Below are positions 20,770 through 29,576 of a stretch of 64,000 bases of DNA, piece by piece. Numbering within the stretch: position 1 is the stretch's first letter; each line of letters begins with the position of its first letter. The notes under the pieces were generated by a model. That model was not told where the DNA came from. It searched no databases and was given only the letters and a program-made list of their open reading frames with translations. A program made the translations under genes and the position numbers. This stretch comes from JALOAT01 sp041685115 (lineage in GTDB: Bacteria; Pseudomonadota; Gammaproteobacteria; Thiohalomonadales; Thiohalomonadaceae), in assembly GCA_041685115.1 (NCBI GenBank), contig JAWLGK010000019.1:1-64000 (forward strand). The letters are read 5' to 3'.

Positions 20770-21699
20770 ATGCTCATCGATTACCACCGCACCATGCTCG
20801 CCGATCGGGTGCGCAACGAGGCCTTTCATGAGGCGCTAAAGCAGGTCGTGGTGGCGGGGAGGAGCACGGTTGCGGATATCGGCTCGGGCACGGGCGTGCT
20901 CGGGTTTTTGGCCAGCCGGCTCGGTGCGCGGGCGGTGCATCTGTTCGAGCAGGCGGATGTGATGGAACTGGCGGTGAAGCTGGCCAGGCTCAACAAGGTC
21001 CGCAACTGTCATTTCTATCACGACCACTCCACCAACGTCCTCGACCTCGAACCGGTGGACGTGATCGTCTCCGAGACCCTCGGCAACTTTGCCTACGAAG
21101 AGAACATCATCGAGACCCTCAACGATGCGCTGCGTTTTCTGAAGCCCGGCGGCATCGTGATCCCGCGGCGCATCACCCAGCTGGTCGCGCCCGTGGTGAG
21201 CGATCGCTTCCACCGCGAACTCACGGTGTGGGACGAGACGGATCTGGGCCTCGACTTCACGCCCGCCAAGGAAATGACCTTCCACAATATGTACGTGCGC
21301 AGCATCCTGCCCTCCGATCTGCTCGCTGCACCCGATGCCATCCAGTCCTGGGACAGCGTGGAACTGGGGCGCAAGAACAAGAGCGTGCGTCAGGGCGAGG
21401 TGCGCTGGAAGCCCGCGCGGCAGGAAACGATTTACGGTTTCGCGCTGTGGTGGGAGTGCGAGCTGGTGGAGGGCGTGCGCCTCGCCACCGCACCCGATGC
21501 GCCGCGTACCCACTGGGAGCAGTTATACCTGCCCTTGCAGCATTCGCTGCACGTCACGCCCGGCGACGAGGTGATGTTGCGCCTGCACTCCGACACGCGC
21601 TTTGAGGTGGGCGTGAACGTACGCTGGCAGGTCAATCATAAGTCTGGCGGCGAGACACGTACGCAGGCCTATGACATCCGCAAGGGCTATCTCGGCTGA
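20770..21699 (+). CDS. class I SAM methyltransferase of the arginine N-methyltransferase type
   Basis: 309 residues. The SAM motif I is VADIGSGTGVLGFLASRLGA near residue 35. The acidic motif II (HLFEQADVME) and the PRMT-like double-E region (VSETLGNFAYEENIIE) follow, and then LKPGGIVIPRRIT. The C-terminal half is beta-rich like the PRMT barrel. The conserved THW of eukaryotic PRMTs is not clear; RTHWEQLYLPL near residue 255 may correspond. The substrate is unknown. A GGGAG ribosome site lies 10 nt before the ATG. It is isolated between repeat elements C and D. Confidence 0.7.
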   Translation: MLIDYHRTMLADRVRNEAFHEALKQVVVAGRSTVADIGSGTGVLGFLASRLGARAVHLFEQADVMELAVKLARLNKVRNCHFYHDHSTNVLDLEPVDVIVSETLGNFAYEENIIETLNDALRFLKPGGIVIPRRITQLVAPVVSDRFHRELTVWDETDLGLDFTPAKEMTFHNMYVRSILPSDLLAAPDAIQSWDSVELGRKNKSVRQGEVRWKPARQETIYGFALWWECELVEGVRLATAPDAPRTHWEQLYLPLQHSLHVTPGDEVMLRLHSDTRFEVGVNVRWQVNHKSGGETRTQAYDIRKGYLG

Positions 21700-21721
21700 C
21701 GCGACATTTACGGGCGTCCTG

Positions 21722-21763
21722 GCGTTCTTCGCGGCCTTTGCGTCTTTGACGTCTTTGCGTTAA
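21722..21763. repeat. solitary arm of the unit-built repeat family, element D
   Basis: A pyrimidine-strand arm of CTTTGCG-type units (flavour of element C), from GCGTTCTTCG to CTTTGCGTTAA. No matching purine arm is seen in the 22 nt between it and the methyltransferase stop. It looks like a half element or the remnant of a full one. Confidence 0.6.
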
Positions 21764-21849
21764 TCCTCTTCGTCGATGAACCTGCGCGAGGGCTGTGTCC
21801 GAGTGTGGCCGCATTGCTGGACTGGCCTCTGCCGCACGCGCTGCGTCTA

Positions 21850-21876
21850 CCCGGATTTCGCTTCGCTCCATCCGGG
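21850..21876. repeat. REP-like hairpin
   Basis: CCCGGAT (21850-21856) and ATCCGGG (21870-21876) enclose the loop TTCGCTTCGCTCC. Palindromes of this form are dispersed in many gammaproteobacterial genomes. Only one copy is present here. It lies in the 256-nt spacer before the thiamine-binding protein gene. Confidence 0.55.
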
Positions 21877-21955
21877 CTACGTTTTCGTGGTGTGGTCTAC
21901 GGTGCGCTCCCCGAGCGGGAGGTGACGGTTTTCTTTTCCTTGGAAGGAACGCGAA

Positions 21956-22255
21956 ATGAAGGTTCTGCTGAGTTTTTCCGTAGTCCCCATGGGTGTGGGC
22001 GTGTCCGTGTCCGAGTATGTGGCGGAGTGCGAAAAGGTGCTCGCGGCCTCCGGCGTGAAGTACCAGCTGCACGCCAACGGCACCAATGTGGAAGCTGAAT
22101 GGGACGCGGCGTTCGCTGCCATCAAGGCCTGCCACGAACGTGTACACGCCATGGGTGCGCCGCGCATTTCCACTGTGATCTACGCGGGCACGCGGACCGA
22201 TAAGGAGCAGACCCTGGAAGACAAGGTCGAGAGCGTGCGCGCTAAGCTTGGATGA
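21956..22255 (+). CDS. MTH1187-family thiamine-binding protein
   Basis: A 99-residue ferredoxin-like protein of the MTH1187/YkoF (UPF0045) family. Members bind thiamine or related ligands as small oligomers and may sequester or deliver them. Recognisable parts are MKVLLSFSVVPMGVGVSVSEYV, LHANGTNVEAEWDA and HAMGAPRISTVIYAGTRTD. The length is that of single-domain members. GGAAGGA lies 8 nt before the ATG. Thiamine-thiazole genes thiG/thiS are 26 kb away, so no operon link exists. Confidence 0.8.
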   Translation: MKVLLSFSVVPMGVGVSVSEYVAECEKVLAASGVKYQLHANGTNVEAEWDAAFAAIKACHERVHAMGAPRISTVIYAGTRTDKEQTLEDKVESVRAKLG

Positions 22256-22298
22256 GAGCAGAAGACGTCTGCTGTCGCACCGGTGAGAGCGTAGGCAC

Positions 22299-22937
22299 AT
22301 GACTTCCAGACACTACATGCCCCGTCCCGAAGAGGCCCTGCCCGGGCGCGCCACGGCCCTGTCTGTGCCGGAGACCCACGAAGTGAACGGTCACCGCATC
22401 GTCCCGCCGTTCCCTGCGGGTATGGCCATGGCCATGTTCGGCATGGGCTGTTTCTGGGGCGCGGAGAAGCGCTTCTGGGAGTTGCCGGGCGTGTATTCGA
22501 CCATGGTGGGTTACGCCGGCGGTTACACGCCCAACCCGACCTATCGCGAGGTCTGCACGGGCATGACCGGCCACACCGAGGTGGTGCGCGTGGTGTTCGA
22601 TCCGGAAGTGGTCAGCTACGAGGAACTGCTGAAGGCGTTCTGGGAAGGTCACGACCCCAGCCAGGGCATGCGCCAAGGCGCCGACGTGGGCACCCAGTAC
22701 CGTTCGGCCGTTTACACCTACGGCGAGGCGCAGAGGCAGGCTGCGTTGGCCTCACGCGGCGCCTACGAGAAACGCCTGCGCGCCGCCGGCTTCGGTCCCG
22801 TCACCACCGAGATTCGCGAAGCCCCCGAGTTCTACTATGCCGAGGACTACCACCAGCAATACCTGGCCAAGAACCCCGGCGGCTACTGCGGCCACGGCGG
22901 TACCGGCGTGACCTGCCCTGTCGGCGTGTTGGAGTGA
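22299..22937 (+). CDS. msrA: peptide-methionine (S)-S-oxide reductase
   Basis: Reduces methionine-S-sulfoxide in oxidised proteins. The active-site motif GCFWGAE places the nucleophilic Cys at residue 51. GYAGGYTPNPTYREVCTG and FWEGHDPSQGMRQGADVG are typical MsrA blocks. The C-terminal GYCGHGGTGVTCPVG supplies the resolving cysteines. It has 212 residues and no signal peptide, so it is cytosolic. It lies 43 nt after the thiamine-binding protein gene and could share its transcript. Repeat element E begins 9 nt after its stop. Confidence 0.95.
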   Translation: MTSRHYMPRPEEALPGRATALSVPETHEVNGHRIVPPFPAGMAMAMFGMGCFWGAEKRFWELPGVYSTMVGYAGGYTPNPTYREVCTGMTGHTEVVRVVFDPEVVSYEELLKAFWEGHDPSQGMRQGADVGTQYRSAVYTYGEAQRQAALASRGAYEKRLRAAGFGPVTTEIREAPEFYYAEDYHQQYLAKNPGGYCGHGGTGVTCPVGVLE

Positions 22938-22945
22938 ACGCATAA

Positions 22946-23099
22946 ACGCGGAGGACGCGGAGGCGCGGAGGACGCGGAGAATCGTGTTCGCTTTCGCGGC
23001 GGTTCCGGTACAGCAGGCTGGGTCAACGCACCAGAGGGCGGGATGGAATTATGTGCAGGTATTTTCTCTGCGTCCTCCGCGCCTCCGCGGCCTCCGCGT
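22946..23099. repeat. unit-built inverted repeat, element E (CGCGGAGG flavour)
   Basis: The arms 22946-22981 and 23064-23099 are 36 nt each and pair at 35 of 36 positions (one G-T pair, one mismatch), 82 nt apart. Units are ACGCGGAGG. It lies between convergent msrA and the nuclease gene, where it could serve both as a transcript end. Confidence 0.85.
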
Positions 23100-23120
23100 C
23101 AAAACCCGAAGAACCCAACC

Positions 23121-23942
23121 TCAAATCCCCGGCGGCACCAGTGCAGCCGCCTCCAGGCGCTCTTCCAGCGGGTCTTCCAGGGCGCGGAAGAAGTCGAGGC
23201 CGGTGAGCTTCTCGACGTCGTTCACGCTCACCACGAAACGCGCCAGCGGTTCATCGCCGCGCACCTGCTGCGGGATGAGGAAGGCGAACAGGCGCGGGGT
23301 GCCATCCGCTTCGGTGACCGCGAACAGCTTGTAGAACGCGTCCGGGATTTCCACCAGCGGGTGGCTGCGCAGGCGCTCACGCTCGCCGGTGAATACCGGG
23401 CCGGTGGTCACCCACACCTCGCCGTAGCGCGCCGCCAGCGCATCGAACTCATACTGCTCCAGGCGTTGCCACAGCCGCTGGTTGAGGTCGCTGCGCTGGG
23501 GCGAGATGTTGGTCATACGAAAGGTCGCCAGTTGCGCATCCCGGCCGTACAGGCGGGCGATGGCGTGATTGGGCGCGAGATGACCGCGGTCATAACCACT
23601 GCGGGTGTACGCGTCGTGATCGATGAGGCCAAGCGCGCGCCAATCTGCGCTGAACCGCTCCGGGCGCGGCAGGCGCCGGCTGCGCATCGGCGGCGGAGTG
23701 AGCCGGTAGGTTACCCACAACGCATTGCCGCGCAGATCGGACCAGCCGAGCATGAAGCCGTCGTTGCGCAGCACCCGTGTCCAGCTGAAAAGATCGCCGT
23801 CGGATTCCGGTAGACCCATCCAGGTCATGGCCGGGCGCGCGGATTGCACCTCGTGAACGTAAGCGACTGCAACGGCAGCGCATAGCAACAGCGCAGTGAA
23901 CCAGCGGGTGAGGCGAGGACGTCGGGCAGGTCGGCGTGACAT
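23121..23942 (-). CDS. exported DNA/RNA non-specific endonuclease
   Basis: A 273-residue nuclease of the beta-beta-alpha metal (NucA/EndoG) family. It begins with a basic N-terminus and one hydrophobic segment (LTRWFTALLLCAAVAVAYV), so it is secreted or membrane-anchored with the enzyme outside the cytoplasm. The catalytic motif is YDRGHLAPNHA, with His acting as general base. The metal-binding Asn appears in MTNISPQRSDLNQRLW. It cleaves single- and double-stranded nucleic acids without sequence preference. No immunity or inhibitor gene lies next to it, consistent with an exported scavenging enzyme. Confidence 0.88.
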   Translation of the reverse strand: MSRRPARRPRLTRWFTALLLCAAVAVAYVHEVQSARPAMTWMGLPESDGDLFSWTRVLRNDGFMLGWSDLRGNALWVTYRLTPPPMRSRRLPRPERFSADWRALGLIDHDAYTRSGYDRGHLAPNHAIARLYGRDAQLATFRMTNISPQRSDLNQRLWQRLEQYEFDALAARYGEVWVTTGPVFTGERERLRSHPLVEIPDAFYKLFAVTEADGTPRLFAFLIPQQVRGDEPLARFVVSVNDVEKLTGLDFFRALEDPLEERLEAAALVPPGI

Positions 23943-24070
23943 GGCAATACCAATGAACGGGCGCGGGGATTATAACCGGGCCGATCAGTGCAATGGCGTG
24001 CCCTGGCCTGTGCGGCCGCGCATACACTTTCAGGGAAGTGGACATTGAATCGCCCGCTCCAGGGGAGCCA

Positions 24071-25111
24071 ATGCGCGCCGACTCCGGCTTGTCCATCGCG
24101 ATCCTCGGTGGCCGTCGCACTGCCGCGTGGTACGACGGAGAGGATCAGGTCGCATCGGAGCTCGCGACCCGGCTGGCCGCCGCCGGTCATCGCGTGAGCC
24201 TGTTGTGCGGTGTGCACGCCCCCCTTGAGGCGGCCTCCTTGCGGACCCTGCAGTGCGTGCGGCGCCGTACGCCAGTGCTCGGGGTGTTCGACGATGCGCT
24301 GTTTCTGGCCCGTTGCGTGCGCGGGTACGACCTGATCTACGTGATCGGCGGGCGCTCATTATGGTCCACGTTGTTCGCGCCGCTGCTGGGCGCACGCGTG
24401 TGGTACCGCGTGGACGGCGCCGTTCGACGCATGCTGCCATGGCGGCGCTCCGCAATGCTGGTGGTCGACAGTGAGACGACCCTCGCGCAGTGGCGTGCGA
24501 CGATGGGCCGGCTGCCGCCGGCCCGTGTGATCCCGCCCGGCGCGGATACGCCCGGCGAGCAGGACCCGGAGAGACTCGCCGAATGGGAGCTCGCGCCCGG
24601 CTGTTATTACCTGCTGGTGGGGCGCCCGTGTCGCGAGAACCACGTGCAGGAGATCGTCGAGGGCTTTCTCGCGGCGCACTCCACCTTTCCGCTGGTGATC
24701 GTCGGCGCTATCGACGAGAACACGGCCTACGCGGCCCAGCTGCGTGGCTACGCCGGGGCGCGGGTGCGCTTCGTCGGCCCGCTGCCGGACGCGGCACGGC
24801 AAGCGGTGTTGCGCTGCCACGCACTGGCCTGTTTTCACGGCAACGCCATGGGCAGCCCGTCGCTCCTGCACGCGCTCGGCTGCGGCGCCCCGCTCATCGC
24901 CTTCGATACGGCAGTGAACCGCGAACTCGCCGGGGAGCTGGCGTGGTATTTCAGCGGCCCGCAGGACCTCCCGGCCGCGATCGCGAGGGCCGAAGAGCTG
25001 GACAGTGCCGCACGCCGCGCCCACGCGACCGCCGCCCGCGCACATGTGCGCGAACGACATGCCTGGGAGCGCATCATTGCCTTGCACCAGTCCGGCCTCA
25101 TGCAACCGTGA
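24071..25111 (+). CDS. glycosyltransferase family 4-like protein
   Basis: 346 residues with the GT-B layout. The N-terminal Rossmann half (SIAILGGRRTAAWYDGEDQ; GYDLIYVIGGRSLWS) is followed by a C-terminal half, YYLLVGRPCRENHVQEIVEGF, which matches the group 1 donor-binding domain. GSPSLLHALGCGAPLIAF is in the position of the usual ExGxxxxEA donor motif, with the first Glu replaced. It resembles DUF1972/RgpF-like rhamnosyl- and glucosyltransferases. ATG 24071 follows AGGGGAG. Donor and acceptor are unknown, and no polysaccharide cluster surrounds it. Confidence 0.7.
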   Translation: MRADSGLSIAILGGRRTAAWYDGEDQVASELATRLAAAGHRVSLLCGVHAPLEAASLRTLQCVRRRTPVLGVFDDALFLARCVRGYDLIYVIGGRSLWSTLFAPLLGARVWYRVDGAVRRMLPWRRSAMLVVDSETTLAQWRATMGRLPPARVIPPGADTPGEQDPERLAEWELAPGCYYLLVGRPCRENHVQEIVEGFLAAHSTFPLVIVGAIDENTAYAAQLRGYAGARVRFVGPLPDAARQAVLRCHALACFHGNAMGSPSLLHALGCGAPLIAFDTAVNRELAGELAWYFSGPQDLPAAIARAEELDSAARRAHATAARAHVRERHAWERIIALHQSGLMQP

Positions 25112-25183
25112 TGCTTGCCATCAACGGGACACCTGCTAGTTTTCTTGCGAACTCCGTCACAAAAATCCATCCAGGAACCTTCA

Positions 25184-27082
25184 ATGCCTCAGCCTTCGCC
25201 GATGCGGACGGCCCAGTGGCAGCTGCAATGCCTTGCGGATCTCGCGCGGTTCAACGCCCGGTGCCGTGACGCCGGGCAACTGCTTGCACGCGCGCAGACG
25301 ATGCTGGTGCAATCCTACGGTGCCGTGCAGGTACAGCTGGACCCGCAGCGCCGGCACGCGTGTGTCTTTCCCGCCGCCCTGGGTGACGCGGTGCCGGAGG
25401 ATGGTGTACGGCTGGTGCGGCGGGAAGCGGAGGTGCTCCACCCCGCGCCGTTTCGCGGCGAGCCGGTGACCGGCCACGGTCTGCTGCTGCGGCTGGCGGC
25501 AGGCCCGGTGGCGGGCTGGGTGGCCCCGGCCGCGCACGTGCTCGATGCCGCCGATGGCGAATTCGTGCGCAGTGTCGCATCCATGCTGTACACCGCCTTC
25601 GAACGCCGCCGGAAGAACGGCGACCGCCGTCTGCACATGCGTCAGGTGATCCGCGCCAAGCACGAGTGGCAGGCCGTCGCCGACGCCCTGCCGCAGGGTC
25701 TCGTGCTGATGGACAAGAGTTCGCGCATCCTGCGCGTGAACCGCACCATGCAGCGGTGGGGACTGATCCCGGTCAAGCGCGCCTGTGGAAGACAGCTCGG
25801 CGCCGTGCTCGGGCGCCTGCAACCCCTGCTTGCGCCCACCCTCGGCGCTGCATTGGCCGGCCTGCAGCCGGGCAGCCAGTGCGCCTTTGACGCGGAGCAT
25901 GGCGCGTCATCGAAACGTCTGCGCCTGACGCTGCGTCGGCTCGCACGCCAGGGCATGTCCGGCGGCGCCTATGCCTTGCTGGTGTTCGACGATGTGACCG
26001 GTCAGCACGAGGCGGACGAGGCCATGGCCGAGTACAGCCAACGCCTCGAGAGCATCGTGCAGGCCTGCGCCCCGGCGCTCACGGGTGGGCATCGGACACA
26101 TAGCACAGTGGCACAGGCCGCCGCGCCCGTGCGGTTGGCTGGCACGGCCTTGGTGCATAAACGCCAACTGGCACTTTGCGACACAGCGTTCGCCCGCCTG
26201 GTCGGCTACCCCGTATCGGCGCTGACGGGTTGTCCGATAGACCTCGTGCTCCCCGAGCCCTTCCGGGCCGGCTGGCCCCACGCCGAGGGCGCCGTGTGCC
26301 ACGTGCAGCTGGTACGGGGCGACGGCCGCCGGATCCTGGTGTGCAGCCGTACCTCCTCGGCGGACACACCGGAAGGGCCGGGCACCTTCTGGCATGTGGT
26401 CGACGCCGACGGTGAGCTGCATATCGCAGGCGAGTTGCACCGCCTTTCGCAAGCGCTGGTGCACGCCGAAGAGCGCGAGCGCAAGCGGGTGGCCATGGAA
26501 CTGCACGACGGTATCGGCCAGAGTCTCAGCGCAATCCGCATCGGCTTGGAGGCGCGCCGCGCCGGCGCACCGCGTCAATGTCGCGAGTGTGCTGCGCTGA
26601 CCGATGTCGATACCAAAATCCGCGATGCCATCGATGAAGTGCGGCGCATCTCCCTGGCCTTGCGCCCACCGATGCTGGACGATCTGGGCCTGCTGCCCAC
26701 GCTCGAGTGGTTGCTGCGCGAATTCGGCCGCGTGCCGACAGGTCCGTGCATCGTGCGCCGCTTCGATGCACGCGAGGAGCACATCCCACCCCCCTTGCGG
26801 GCGGTCATTTTTCGCATCCTGCAGGAGGCGCTGCGTAACGTGGTCGAGCATGCCGGTGCCTCGCACATCGACGTGCTGCTGACGGCCGATGAGCACACCG
26901 TCACCGTGAGCGTGCGCGACAACGGCCGGGGCTTCGAGCCGGCCGCGTCGCGGCAGGCCGAGCGCCCGGGCTTCGGGCTCGTGGCGATGCGCGAGCGAGC
27001 GGAGATGTCCGGTGGCAGCTTCGTGCTCCATTCGCTCCCCGGTGAAGGGACACTCGTGCAGGTGCACTGGCGTACGCACTGA
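25184..27082 (+). CDS. NarX/DegS-type sensor histidine kinase (orphan)
   Basis: 632 residues from ATG 25184 (AGGAA upstream). The N-terminal part (about 1-150) is GAF-like and the middle (about 160-420) shows two PAS-like segments (RQVIRAKHEWQAVADALPQGL; LCDTAFARLVGYPVSAL). The HisKA_3 helix has phospho-acceptor His441 in VAMELHDGIGQSLSAI. The HATPase has an N box (LQEALRNVVEHAG, about 545) and a G box (VRDNGRGFE, about 577). No membrane segment is obvious, so it senses a cytoplasmic signal. No response regulator is adjacent; a LuxR-type partner must be elsewhere. Confidence 0.85.
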   Translation: MPQPSPMRTAQWQLQCLADLARFNARCRDAGQLLARAQTMLVQSYGAVQVQLDPQRRHACVFPAALGDAVPEDGVRLVRREAEVLHPAPFRGEPVTGHGLLLRLAAGPVAGWVAPAAHVLDAADGEFVRSVASMLYTAFERRRKNGDRRLHMRQVIRAKHEWQAVADALPQGLVLMDKSSRILRVNRTMQRWGLIPVKRACGRQLGAVLGRLQPLLAPTLGAALAGLQPGSQCAFDAEHGASSKRLRLTLRRLARQGMSGGAYALLVFDDVTGQHEADEAMAEYSQRLESIVQACAPALTGGHRTHSTVAQAAAPVRLAGTALVHKRQLALCDTAFARLVGYPVSALTGCPIDLVLPEPFRAGWPHAEGAVCHVQLVRGDGRRILVCSRTSSADTPEGPGTFWHVVDADGELHIAGELHRLSQALVHAEERERKRVAMELHDGIGQSLSAIRIGLEARRAGAPRQCRECAALTDVDTKIRDAIDEVRRISLALRPPMLDDLGLLPTLEWLLREFGRVPTGPCIVRRFDAREEHIPPPLRAVIFRILQEALRNVVEHAGASHIDVLLTADEHTVTVSVRDNGRGFEPAASRQAERPGFGLVAMRERAEMSGGSFVLHSLPGEGTLVQVHWRTH

Positions 27083-27341
27083 ACCTCACTGTTTCACGCC
27101 CGTCCGCGCATGGAACAAAATCCGCCCTCGAGACCGTCCGCCTTATAGGGGCTTTCCCCCGCATCACGTTTGCAGATGCAGTTGCCCATGCGCCGGTGCC
27201 GCTAGGCAAACCATCTATACTCCGCTCGTCGAATCGTAGTCCTCGTACTCACGCAATGAATCAAGGCCATGGTAGGCCCTCCCGTGTCGGGGCACGACAC
27301 CTTTGCGCTGTCGAACCGGGCGAGTCCACCAAGGAGGGTGC

Positions 27342-27842
27342 ATGGATAAAAACTTTTCCGCTGCGCAGTGGGCTGCCCTGGTCGCGCTGCGCCTATTGGT
27401 GGGCTGCCGCCTGCTCCACCTGGGCCTGCTGCACCTCGGGCTGCTCGGTGTCGGCAGTGAGGTGATTGCCCCCGCAGATACGCTGCTGCTGAAGGCCTTG
27501 GCCGTGCTGGCGCCCCCGCCCGGCACTCTCGCTATCGGCGAAAACGCCTACGGCACCGTGCTTGTGGTGCTGGGTGCCTTGTTGGTGCTCGGGGTGTACG
27601 CACGCGCCTCCGCGATCATCGCATTGATGCTGATGCTCATGGACACGGCACTCATGCTCCCCGCAGTGAGCGCCACCGCCCTGGCGGCCGCACTGATTCT
27701 CGAACTGGATGCGCTCCTTACCTGTGCTGTACTCGCCCTCACGCTGGCATTTCCCACCAGCCGTGCGTTCGGCCTGGATGGCCTGCTGGCGCCACGGGAC
27801 ACATTGCGCGAGTCGCCGCGCGCACGGGCTCGCGCGTCATGA
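27342..27842 (+). CDS. DoxX-family membrane protein
   Basis: A 166-residue inner-membrane protein with four hydrophobic helices (starting near residues 10, 60, 82 and 120). It has the DoxX layout, including the Asp/Glu-containing third and fourth helices. DoxX proteins include the small subunit of archaeal thiosulfate:quinone oxidoreductase and oxidative-stress partners, but most are uncharacterised. A strong AAGGAGG lies 5 nt before the ATG at 27342. It overlaps the following oxidoreductase gene by four bases (ATGA), so the two are co-translated. The 259-nt spacer before it contains no other gene. Confidence 0.7.
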   Translation: MDKNFSAAQWAALVALRLLVGCRLLHLGLLHLGLLGVGSEVIAPADTLLLKALAVLAPPPGTLAIGENAYGTVLVVLGALLVLGVYARASAIIALMLMLMDTALMLPAVSATALAAALILELDALLTCAVLALTLAFPTSRAFGLDGLLAPRDTLRESPRARARAS

Positions 27843-29275
27843 GTTCGCGCAAGGACCCTGTGCCACCCAAGCGGCGACGATTTCTCAAGGGGCTGGTAGG
27901 TTTACCCGCGCTGGCGTTGTTCGGCGGCGGCATCGCCTGTTCCCGTCAGGGGCGCGAGAGCCTCATGCAGGAGGCGGATTTCGATACCCTGCTGCCACCG
28001 CCGCCCCGGCCTGGCGGCGACCCCCTCAGGGTCGGCATCATCGGTGTGGGTCGGCGCGGACGTTTTTTGCTCAAGCACTGCCTGAGCGGTGATCTGAACG
28101 TCACAGTGGCCGGCATCTGTGACGTGTTCGACATTCATGCCGACGAAGCGCTCACGCTGTCGCGCCAGCACGGGCAGAAGCCGCGCCGCTACCGCACCTA
28201 TCACGAGTTGGTGGCCGCGCCCGGGGTGGATGCGGTGATTATCGCCACGCCCGATCATTGGCACGCCACCATGGCGCTCGCCGCCGCGCAGGCCAACAAG
28301 CACATCTACGTGGAGAAGTGTCTTGGCCAACGCTTTGGCGAGCTCATCGAACTGCGACGGGTGATCAAGCGCGCCCCCATCGTGTTGCAGGTGGGCCACC
28401 AGCATCGGCAGACAGCACACTTTCTCGCCGCGCGCGCCGCACTCCGCAGTGATCTGGTGGGCCACGTGCGCATCGCCGAAGTCACCACGCGACGACCGGC
28501 CGGAGGCGGCGCCTGGCAGGCCCCGGTGCATGAGCAGGCGAGCGCCCGCTCCATCGACTGGCGTCAGTTCGTCGGCAGTGCGCCCGCCGTGTCCTTCGAT
28601 GCGGAACGATTCTTCCGCTGGCGCAAGTGGTGGGACTACGGCGCCGGCCTGGCGAGCGACACCCTGGCCGAGGATTTCGATCGCCTCAACGGTGTGATGC
28701 ATCTGGGTATCCCGTCGGCGGTGACCGCGTCGGGGGGGGTGTACGCCCACGACGATGGCCGTGATGTACCTGACGTGCTGCATGTTGGCCTCGAGTTTCC
28801 CAACCACCGCGTGGCCTCCGGCGGGGAGCAGGGCATGGCCATGGTCTACAACGCCGCGCTCGGCACCGATGCTGCGCACCACGCGGCACTGACTGGTCGG
28901 CACGGCACCCTGCATTGGGACGCGACCCTGACCATGGAGAGAACACCCGCGGCGTGGCGGCGCGACACGGTACTGCTCTACGCCGCGCGTCACAGCGCGG
29001 CGCGTAGAGCGGCAGTTGCGGTTACTGACGATCAGATCACCTGGCGTCATGGACGCCTCTACGACGCCAGCTATCTACACCTGCGCGAGTGGATCGATTG
29101 CGTGCGTCACGGCGGCGCGCCGAGCTGCGGCATCGATGCGGGCTTCGAGGAGGCAGTGACCATCCACATGGCGACGCTGGCCTACCGGCTTAACCGGCGG
29201 GTCGAATGGGATCACCAGGCGCTGAAACTGCAAAACGTCACACGCCAGGAGCTGGAGTCTTTGCGGCTGTCCTGA
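27839..29275 (+). CDS. Tat-exported Gfo/Idh/MocA-family oxidoreductase
   Basis: 478 residues. The N-terminus has a twin-arginine motif (KRRRFLKGLVGL) and a hydrophobic stretch ending at a Cys (FGGGIACSRQ), so it is exported folded and possibly lipidated. The NAD(P)-binding motif VGIIGVGRRGRFLLKH is near residue 65, ATPDHWH and HIYVEKCLGQ are the family Rossmann and EKP-like sites, with Lys replaced by Cys-Leu. The second domain holds DYGAG and DRLNGVMHL. Substrates of exported members (sugars, inositols) are mostly unknown. It is translationally coupled to the DoxX gene. Confidence 0.8.
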   Translation: MSSRKDPVPPKRRRFLKGLVGLPALALFGGGIACSRQGRESLMQEADFDTLLPPPPRPGGDPLRVGIIGVGRRGRFLLKHCLSGDLNVTVAGICDVFDIHADEALTLSRQHGQKPRRYRTYHELVAAPGVDAVIIATPDHWHATMALAAAQANKHIYVEKCLGQRFGELIELRRVIKRAPIVLQVGHQHRQTAHFLAARAALRSDLVGHVRIAEVTTRRPAGGGAWQAPVHEQASARSIDWRQFVGSAPAVSFDAERFFRWRKWWDYGAGLASDTLAEDFDRLNGVMHLGIPSAVTASGGVYAHDDGRDVPDVLHVGLEFPNHRVASGGEQGMAMVYNAALGTDAAHHAALTGRHGTLHWDATLTMERTPAAWRRDTVLLYAARHSAARRAAVAVTDDQITWRHGRLYDASYLHLREWIDCVRHGGAPSCGIDAGFEEAVTIHMATLAYRLNRRVEWDHQALKLQNVTRQELESLRLS

Positions 29276-29301
29276 TTCATTTCGTGTCATCCCGTCCGCC
29301 G

Positions 29302-29319
29302 CTGGCCTTCGCAGGCCAG
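29302..29319 (+). terminator. hairpin after the Gfo/Idh gene
   Basis: CTGGCCT (29302-29308) and AGGCCAG (29313-29319) form a perfect 7-bp stem with loop TCGC, 27 nt after the stop. There is no T-run, so it is a transcript-end hairpin with modest support as a terminator. Confidence 0.5.
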
Positions 29320-29576
29320 TAACTGTCGTTCATCCCTCAATCGACATGTGCGTATCGATTCCTTGGTCTTCGTGTCGTTGCTGACGTGGTTTTGTGTGCG
29401 CCGAAACCCCGTTCGCGGCGGCGGATGAATCAGCGCGTGCTTAACTGCCGTGTGCATGACCGCGCAGTGTGGCAGCGCATTCCGGAACACACCGCACTCA
29501 CGCAACCAGGGTGCAAGAATCAGCCCGGGGAACAGCGGCTATAACTGAGTGAGATTACCACTTGGGAGCGTGTCAC
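29320..29576. other. non-coding spacer
   Basis: About 257 nt between the Gfo/Idh hairpin and the next gene. A 72-codon reading on the minus strand (29287-29505) is not convincing because it has no ribosome site and an unusual composition. The base composition is less GC-rich than the neighbours. No promoter stands out. Confidence 0.3.

Noticed and set aside
21805..22098. 97-residue protein before the thiamine-binding gene
   Set aside because: It reads through a REP-like palindrome and overlaps the start of a recognised gene in another frame.
29287..29505. 72-residue protein on the minus strand
   Set aside because: No ribosome site, no family resemblance, and unusual residue composition in a spacer.
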